Shown here piece after piece: positions 51,625 through 56,744 of a DNA stretch of 56,744 bases. Origin of the DNA: CAYRFF01 sp964423575 (GTDB lineage Bacteria; Bacteroidota; Bacteroidia; Chitinophagales; Saprospiraceae); NCBI GenBank assembly GCA_964423575.1, contig CAYRFF010000018.1:1-56744 (forward strand), given 5' to 3'. The notes under the pieces are model-generated. The model did no database searches. It was not told where the DNA came from and worked only from the letters and a program-made list of their open reading frames with translations. A program made the position numbers and the translations under genes. Positions within the stretch are counted from its first letter, which is position 1, and each line of letters opens with the position of its first letter.

Positions 51625-51846
51625 TTAAAGATTTATGCTGTCCCAATTTTGGGGGAGCTTACATAAGGAATCAGAATGAACAACTGAGCCTTCCCGCAAA
51701 TTATAGACGATATCCTTAGGAAGAAATTTTGCTTGTAAAGCATTCTGATACATTTCAGAATGTGATAATTCGCGTTCTTTACATTCTTCGTTAGAATTAC
51801 AGGCGAAAAGCATAACCCCGGTAAAAAACAATAGTAAGTATCTCAT
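51625..51846 (-). CDS. Very small lipoprotein
   Basis: This 73-residue protein has a lipoprotein signal ending VMLFAC followed by NSNEECKERELSHSEMYQ. The mature part is about 57 residues with two more cysteines. It lies just upstream of the VapBC promoter on the same strand. No family recognised. The gap 51847-52214 holds no gene, only low-grade hairpins around ACCCTGTGAAATT (52018). Confidence 0.55.
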   Translation of the reverse strand: MRYLLLFFTGVMLFACNSNEECKERELSHSEMYQNALQAKFLPKDIVYNLREGSVVHSDSLCKLPQNWDSINL

Positions 51847-52214
51847 GTTTTAGATTTTAATTATATAATCTACTGTTTTAACGATGTTGTAAGTATGAAA
51901 AGTGCAGTAAGGGTTCTTGAAATTGAAGTAGTGAGGCTATTTTCTCCAATATCCTGTCGTCAGGATGTGAAGCGAAATTAAACCCCCTTCTTCTGCCACA
52001 GGCGGTGGAAAGGGTTTACCCTGTGAAATTACGAAGCTGTGCGCCGCAAGCGTACATTTCATAGAGCTGGTGTTGGAGTGAAACCACAGAAAATAATAAC
52101 CAATCCTAATAGGAACGTTGCGGACAATTGAATCTCTTAAAACTGGGTTTATGCACCGGAAAATTCTCGATAATGATTCTTGCTTTGTAATAAAGAAATG
52201 ACTTTCTAGGAAAT

Positions 52215-52246
52215 AAAGACGGCAAGAGAACTCCCTTACCGTCTTT
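52215..52246 (-). terminator. Intrinsic terminator after the 52936-52262 gene
   Basis: AAAGACGGCAAG and CTTACCGTCTTT form a 12-bp stem with one mismatch and an 8-base loop, 15 bp past the stop of the minus-strand lipoprotein gene. On the minus strand the stem ends in TTTATTT. Confidence 0.75.
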
Positions 52247-52261
52247 GAAAATAGTCTTAAA

Positions 52262-52936
52262 TCATTCTGCTCCTACTCGTTTATAATGCAGAATCGTTGT
52301 TTTTGCCTCATCATTAGAGTTGATATAATTCACAGTAACAACAATGGAGTCCAAGGAAAAATCTCCATTTCCGTATTCCAGATACCATTCCCAGGAATAA
52401 ATCCCGGGTATCCACACTGCAACACTTATGTTTTTCTTAAATGCTTGCGTATTTATGTCTCCACTATTTGCTATTGTCTGGATGAAGTCAAGAACTAATG
52501 GATGGTTACTCATAAGTTCCGTTCCATTTCTATGCCTCTGGAGGTGATAAAAAGCAATAATAGATGTATCAGATATCGGACTTGTTGAAGGCTTTAAATC
52601 TAAAAGTTCTAGCACTTGAAGTTCTTCTAAAAAGAACTGTGAATCTCCTTCAACACGATCTAAAATAAAATGGTGATTATTGATTTTTTCACACATCGAA
52701 TCGCCTTCAGAGACAAGACTACCATATTTAAACCCTCCGGTAAAGAATGTCCCATCCGGACAATTGCAAATGTTATCTTCGCAGGTGAAACCGACTGCAC
52801 ACAAGCTGCCGTTATCACATTTTCTGGCTGCAAGGTCAGAATCACCACCTCCATTATTCGGGTCCTTTTTACAGGCGAAAGCGGTAAAGCATAAAATGCT
52901 GAAGAATAGTAAAAATTTAGTGATTGAAGTATTCAT
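52262..52936 (-). CDS. Lipoprotein with EGF-like cysteine motif
   Basis: This 224-residue protein has a lipoprotein signal ending TAFAC and then a poly-Gly linker. A short Cys-rich module CDNGSLCAVGFTCEDNICNCPDG follows, resembling EGF-like or tenascin-type repeats often found in Bacteroidota lipoproteins. The C-terminal about 130 residues (ILDRVEGDSQFFLEELQVLELLDL..., ISVAVWIPGIYSWEWYLEYGNGDFSLDSIVVTVNY) look strand-rich and unassigned. It has its own terminator. Confidence 0.7.
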   Translation of the reverse strand: MNTSITKFLLFFSILCFTAFACKKDPNNGGGDSDLAARKCDNGSLCAVGFTCEDNICNCPDGTFFTGGFKYGSLVSEGDSMCEKINNHHFILDRVEGDSQFFLEELQVLELLDLKPSTSPISDTSIIAFYHLQRHRNGTELMSNHPLVLDFIQTIANSGDINTQAFKKNISVAVWIPGIYSWEWYLEYGNGDFSLDSIVVTVNYINSNDEAKTTILHYKRVGAE

Positions 52937-52997
52937 AGTTGTTTAATTTTTATAAATGAAGATACATATTTTAATACTACCTTCTTTAGAGTACGAA

Positions 52998-53885
52998 TTA
53001 GTCCATTATATAGCTCAGTTTTAACTTTACTCCCCATCTGGTATTATAGAATTTCACTTGATCCCCGTAATTCCACATGCCTAATCCCTTATTCTTAGAA
53101 GGTCCTGTAGTTAAGAAATCTCTATTATACCATACTCCCGGAGCAATCTGTATCTTATCGAAAATAACAAAAAACACTTCTGCTTCTGCTATACCACCAA
53201 TAAGGAATCGTCTGACAAATTCATTGTATGGATGATGCTTATTTGTGATTTGCCTAATTTCACGTTCAGGACCATATTCAGCATATGCTGTCTGTGTTCC
53301 ATTCTCAAAATGATTCCATCCTATGATATCCCACTCATCTGTAAATTCATTATTTTCATTACGACGAAATCTTCCTATATTATTTTCAATCTTATAATAG
53401 GCGGAGTAAGACGTCAACAAACCGAAGTTAATATTGATTCCTACCTTTTTGTCAAAACCCATCTCCTGCCTGTAATTAAATAACAGCGGTAGATGAAGAT
53501 ATTTCAATCGGATCCTATTCCTTTCGTAATATAGAGGTAAGATACCGCCCTGGCCAGATTCAAACAAGAAAAATTGATTGGAATAACCAATACCTGAAGC
53601 AAAAAAGAGTTGATTCCATATTCTTTTATGAATATGAATACCAAAGTAAGAACTCAAGAATTGATTTTGCTTTATTTTCCTATGATATTTTGAAGAAAGT
53701 TCACCTTTAAAGAGGTTAGATGCTCCGAGATCTAAGTTGAAAGGACTATATTCTATACCCACAACCCAATTCGCTTGAGTAGGTTGATTAAAATATCTAT
53801 TCTGTGCTTGCACATCGACTTGAATAAAAACAGTAAGGGCTATGGTTAAGCCCATTACTGTTAAGTAGAAATATAATGATTTCAT
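52998..53885 (-). CDS. PorT-like outer-membrane beta-barrel protein
   Basis: This 295-residue protein has a signal ending QVDVQAQ and barrel strands (WVVGIEYSPFNLDLG, LFFASGIGYSNQF, RLKYLHLPLLFNYRQE, KVGININFGLLTSYSAYY). The RLKYLHLPLLF block is the hallmark of PorT/OmpA-like 8-10-strand barrels in Bacteroidota. The C-terminus ends KLKLSYIMD rather than in an aromatic residue. It lies 6 bp after the T9SS protein gene, so the two are likely one operon and the barrel may partner the secreted protein. Confidence 0.78.
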   Translation of the reverse strand: MKSLYFYLTVMGLTIALTVFIQVDVQAQNRYFNQPTQANWVVGIEYSPFNLDLGASNLFKGELSSKYHRKIKQNQFLSSYFGIHIHKRIWNQLFFASGIGYSNQFFLFESGQGGILPLYYERNRIRLKYLHLPLLFNYRQEMGFDKKVGININFGLLTSYSAYYKIENNIGRFRRNENNEFTDEWDIIGWNHFENGTQTAYAEYGPEREIRQITNKHHPYNEFVRRFLIGGIAEAEVFFVIFDKIQIAPGVWYNRDFLTTGPSKNKGLGMWNYGDQVKFYNTRWGVKLKLSYIMD

Positions 53886-53891
53886 AGCAAG

Positions 53892-55547
53892 TTATTTTAA
53901 GGAAATAATTTTTTTCACGTAGGAGCCTTCTTCTGTTTTGATAGATAAGATATAAACACCGGAATTAATATTCTGCATGATTAATTTCTTATGTTGATTA
54001 TTGATTCTCTCTTCATAAATTAATTTGCCATTGATATCATAAAGCTTAATTTCTTTTAATTTTGCTTTGGCAGATTGAATCGTAATATAGTCCGAAAATG
54101 GATTTGGGAAAATAAGAAGATTATCATCGATAAAGGTTTCTTGTTCCATATCTATTTTATTTCTGTAAGAAACGCTATTGTTAGTTAAAATTTCTGTAGT
54201 GTTTAAGTCGTTATCTTTTAACATAGGAGGTTCTTCGCAAGGCGCAGGCAAGGGTACTTCATAAGTCTTGCACTTTTGACTTCCGGAACATGGATTTTTA
54301 TAACAAACGGTAATGTCGATACTTGTTCTCCCCTTTGTGTGATGTGGGAATCCATGAAAAACACTTGGAGAAACGGTAATAAATCCATTTGGGAATTCCG
54401 TTGGAATAAAATCTAAAAATAGTTTATATACTCCACAACGACTATCATCCTCCCATTTTACATCAACTTGAATTACACCATCGGGTTCAGGTACTTGACT
54501 TTTATCAAAGACAGGAATGTTATTAAACTCAGCTATAGTTGCTATACAACCTCCTTTGATTAATACTTGAGCAGTTATATTTACAGTATCATTAACCCAT
54601 CCGGTCTCTGGAATAACTTTAAAAGGTTCTCCGATTTCGAGTTGGCTTGTGCTAATGGTTTGTGTCTTTTTTGTATTGATTGTCCATTCAACTCCATAAG
54701 CATTGCATATTTTCTCCCAGTCAATAGTGAAGTTTGCAGTATCCCCTTCACACAGGAATTTAGGCCCATCGATTTCGGATGTAGTAGGATTGTATCTACT
54801 TATATCTAGTGAATTAGTTTTAGAGTAAAAGGGATGTGCTTCTGCGCGTTTAACTTCACAGATGACATTATAATTGTTGTTTTTTGATGGTTTGATTGTT
54901 ATCGTATTTCCATCTTCTTCAACAATCTCCGCACCACCGGTGACATTCCAATTGAAGATATTGGCTTTCCCATAATCTGTTGCTTTATATTGCAATAGGT
55001 TTTGGCAACACCTTTGTACTGACTTTAGACCGGTAATTTTAGGCTTTTTAATATTGTTGACTGTTAATTCAGTTGACGCAAAACCTTTGCCGAGGCCACC
55101 TTTCTTATATGTAAACGAAATTTCTATATTTAAGATTACAATATTTGGAGCGAGATCAGTAAGAAGGAAAGGAAGTGTGTATGTATCAAGGATAGGGGAT
55201 TCACTTACGGTATATGTGGAGGTGCAATCATTTTGTCCAATGAAACCTTCTATCAGTGTTCCTACGCAATTGCCATCATATCCAGCTCCATATGACCACG
55301 ATATGAATGTGATTTCTGAAATTGCATCTAATGGAGAGGTTATTTTAAAACTAACTGTACTCGCTTTCCCTACCTCATAACTAGATGCCATTTCAAAGTA
55401 ACCTTCAATGTCAGATTGTGAATAAATCGATGTGTTTATTCCGAAAAAACATACAAGAATAATTAATAGCGATTTTAACTGTTTGTGTAAATTGTCTGTG
55501 TAAGCTGTCTGTGTAAGCTGTCTGTGTAAGCTGTCTGTGTTTTTCAT
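53892..55547 (-). CDS. Large T9SS-secreted protein with repeat-coded N-terminus
   Basis: This 551-residue protein begins MKNTDSLHRQLTQTAYTDNLHKQ, encoded by a 13-bp tandem repeat; the hydrophobic signal (LKSLLIILVCFFGINTSIYSQ) follows. Ig/PKD-like strand-rich domains make up the body (NIFNWNVTGGAEIVEEDGNTITI; EGDTANFTIDWEKICNAYGVEWTI), with several cysteines. The C-terminus is a type A sorting domain (LLIFPNPFSDYITIQ to YVKKIISLK). No other start (ATG, GTG, TTG) lies between the repeat and the signal, so expression depends on repeat number. It probably shares an operon with the PorT-like barrel. Confidence 0.85.
   Translation of the reverse strand: MKNTDSLHRQLTQTAYTDNLHKQLKSLLIILVCFFGINTSIYSQSDIEGYFEMASSYEVGKASTVSFKITSPLDAISEITFISWSYGAGYDGNCVGTLIEGFIGQNDCTSTYTVSESPILDTYTLPFLLTDLAPNIVILNIEISFTYKKGGLGKGFASTELTVNNIKKPKITGLKSVQRCCQNLLQYKATDYGKANIFNWNVTGGAEIVEEDGNTITIKPSKNNNYNVICEVKRAEAHPFYSKTNSLDISRYNPTTSEIDGPKFLCEGDTANFTIDWEKICNAYGVEWTINTKKTQTISTSQLEIGEPFKVIPETGWVNDTVNITAQVLIKGGCIATIAEFNNIPVFDKSQVPEPDGVIQVDVKWEDDSRCGVYKLFLDFIPTEFPNGFITVSPSVFHGFPHHTKGRTSIDITVCYKNPCSGSQKCKTYEVPLPAPCEEPPMLKDNDLNTTEILTNNSVSYRNKIDMEQETFIDDNLLIFPNPFSDYITIQSAKAKLKEIKLYDINGKLIYEERINNQHKKLIMQNINSGVYILSIKTEEGSYVKKIISLK
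55482..55540 (-). repeat. 13-bp tandem repeat inside a start region
   Basis: Three exact units TCTGTGTAAGCTG (55495-55507, 55508-55520, 55521-55533), a 7-bp partial unit (55534-55540) and one degenerate unit (55482-55494). It lies 5-63 bp into the coding region of the 55547-53892 gene. Since 13 is not a multiple of 3, one unit more or less shifts the frame. Confidence 0.92.
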
Positions 55548-55582
55548 AGCGATTTAATTTAAATTAAAAAATAGTGTCTTTT

Positions 55583-55590
55583 CAAAGTTA
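55583..55590 (-). promoter_or_regulatory. -7 promoter element (TAACTTTG on the minus strand)
   Basis: CAAAGTTA on the + strand is a perfect TAnnTTTG for the minus strand, 36 bp before the start codon at 55547. The remaining gap up to 56103 holds an ATCCGCC-type hairpin (TCCGCGGCGGA, about 55878) and no gene. Confidence 0.5.
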
Positions 55591-56103
55591 CAGAATAAAA
55601 TTGACTTTCACGAATTGTAAATGTTAAAAATGAGTGATGTGATAGTGATATGCTTGTCGCTGTAAATGAATAATTAGAATAAAATAACATAAAAAATAAA
55701 TAAACAAAATAAAGTGTTGTTAAGGTAAATGAATTTTTGCATGTTCAGAATAATAATTTTGAATTTGAAATAAGTGAAAATCGTTTAAATAATCTGACTT
55801 TATTTGCGTTCATTATTAACTTTCTAAGCCCGCCTAGAAAAATAAGAGCAGTTGTGTAAGTACTCAACCACCTCACTCCTCCGCGGCGGATTTCCATCCA
55901 TATTGGGCTGAGGGAATTCTATACTGTGGTTCTTTTAACCGAAATGGAATTTAGTATTAAGTGGTGGATTATAAGCAACCCTATACGAAAGGACGGGGTG
56001 AATCTACGGAAAACAATTATCTCCTTTCCTTTATTCTTAAACCTCATCACTTTAAATTGCTACAGTCATAACAGTTATGGTCATAACCAAATTCCTGCGT
56101 TTC

Positions 56104-56464
56104 ATAATATCGGCTTCGCACGCGTCCGCCTTAGGAGGAAACCGTTCTTTTCTCCCGCCTGCAGCGCATGAAAATTCATAGGCTTACGAATGCCGGTATC
56201 TTCGAAAAGAAAAGGATTCATAAGCTAAAGAGACGCATAAGCGTCGAGAAGATTGTGAAGCCTGCCTTGTGTCCCATATTGCAAATTAAATCATGAATTC
56301 GATCTACTATGGGCTTTCTTATTATAGAAACCGTCTAAAATCTATAATAGCGCAAACCACTATTATAGATCAATGGAGAAAAGTAAAATAGTGAGCAGGC
56401 TTATTGTAAAAATGTAGTAAAAAGTAAAATAGTAAGATGAATTCGACCAGTGTATTTTTATTAA
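56104..56464. repeat. Long structured repeat F, copy 2
   Basis: Direct copy of 50568-50906 with about 20 extra bases near its start (around CGCGTCCGCCTTAGGAGG) and scattered substitutions. The hairpins GACGC-ATAA-GCGTC and ATCTATAATAG/CTATTATAGAT are unchanged. It overlaps the last bases of the DUF2442 gene on the minus strand. Confidence 0.75.
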
Positions 56465-56712
56465 ACTTCTACTTTCTCGGTTTGGTGTTTATATAGGAAG
56501 TCAGGACAGAAATCGTAGCCATTTGGCCAATAGATGCCTCTTCCGTTTTCGTACATTTTGACTTCTCGGAAATAATCAGGATTTGAAAGTAGATTACTTA
56601 AGGCATCTTCCTTCATAAAAGGGGTGAAGTCAATTAGCTTCTCGATACCATCGCTGAATCGAAAGTTAATTTTTCTGTCTCCTTTAATTGATATTTCTTC
56701 AATTCTTATCAT
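56461..56712 (-). CDS. DUF2442-like protein
   Basis: This 83-residue protein opens with IRIEEISIKGDRKINFRFSDGIEKLIDFTPFMKE and continues LLSNPDYFREVKMYENGRGIYWPNGYDFCPDFLY, the DUF2442 layout of the type usually encoded next to DUF4160. It is diverged from the copy at 40377. The partner gene, if present, lies beyond the window. Repeat F copy 2 follows its stop codon, as copy 1 follows VapC. Confidence 0.8.
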   Translation of the reverse strand: MIRIEEISIKGDRKINFRFSDGIEKLIDFTPFMKEDALSNLLSNPDYFREVKMYENGRGIYWPNGYDFCPDFLYKHQTEKVEV

Positions 56713-56744
56713 TTTTAATGAAAGTTTATGCTATTTTAACAGAG

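Noticed and set aside
55926..56171. Open frame of 81 codons in the gap before repeat F copy 2
   Set aside because: It runs into the repeat, has biased composition and no similarity; treated as chance.

Overview
The window looks like chromosomal DNA of a Bacteroidota bacterium, possibly Saprospirales- or Chitinophagales-like, but the sequence does not fix the lineage. The evidence is: four secreted proteins ending in type IX secretion (Por) sorting domains with an (L/I)(F/Y)PNP start; many lipoproteins with an (S/A)C lipobox; PorT-like and other small outer-membrane barrels; DUF6090; -7 promoter elements of the TAnnTTTG type; and almost no Shine-Dalgarno sequences. No tRNA, rRNA, CRISPR array, prophage or intact insertion sequence was seen.

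Layout. 1-590 is repeat-rich and almost gene-free. 591-3237 holds an AhpD-like protein, an AraC regulator and two small membrane proteins. 3272-6477 is a redox module: SnoaL-like, luciferase-like monooxygenase and FMN reductase genes on the minus strand, divergent from an NmrA-like SDR gene. 6581-9572 has an orphan antitoxin-like gene, an EVE/PUA-like gene and a GH20 hexosaminidase. 9760-14909 is a cluster of small lipoproteins and membrane proteins, including one duplicated lipoprotein. 15069-18759 (minus) has an AbgT transporter and three paralogous membrane proteins. 18895-20766 encodes a T9SS-secreted glycosidase-like protein. 20767-25968 is rich in structured repeats and carries DoxX, a CoA-transferase/hydrolase and a TPR protein. 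25969-32095 (minus) is an AddAB-type recombination helicase/nuclease pair. 32160-35220 is REP-like repeat DNA around a YoeB toxin-antitoxin pair and a T9SS protein. 35399-39278 has an FkbM methyltransferase, an RCC1-repeat T9SS protein, a urea transporter and an FAH-family enzyme. 39308-40862 is a cluster of toxin-antitoxin-type genes. 41055-42375 has two outer-membrane barrels. 42639-50547 is housekeeping: metK, gcvP, rlmD, a dienelactone hydrolase and a CDF metal exporter. 50568-56712 has VapBC, lipoproteins, a PorT-like barrel, a large T9SS protein and a DUF2442 gene, bracketed by two copies of a ~350-bp repeat.

The most interesting signals lie at the DNA level. (1) A 12-14-base word, GCTTWCGCAAAT (extended AGCTTWCGCAAATR), occurs 11 times. 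It lies both between genes and inside unrelated genes in different reading frames, and 10 of the 11 copies are in the same orientation on the + strand. This resembles a polar chromosome signal (Chi-, KOPS- or uptake-sequence-like) rather than a protein motif. (2) A 13-bp tandem repeat sits directly after the start codon of the 55547-53892 T9SS gene. Loss or gain of one unit brings in an early stop, which is the layout of a phase-variable contingency locus. (3) Several families of intergenic elements keep their hairpins through compensatory base changes between copies.
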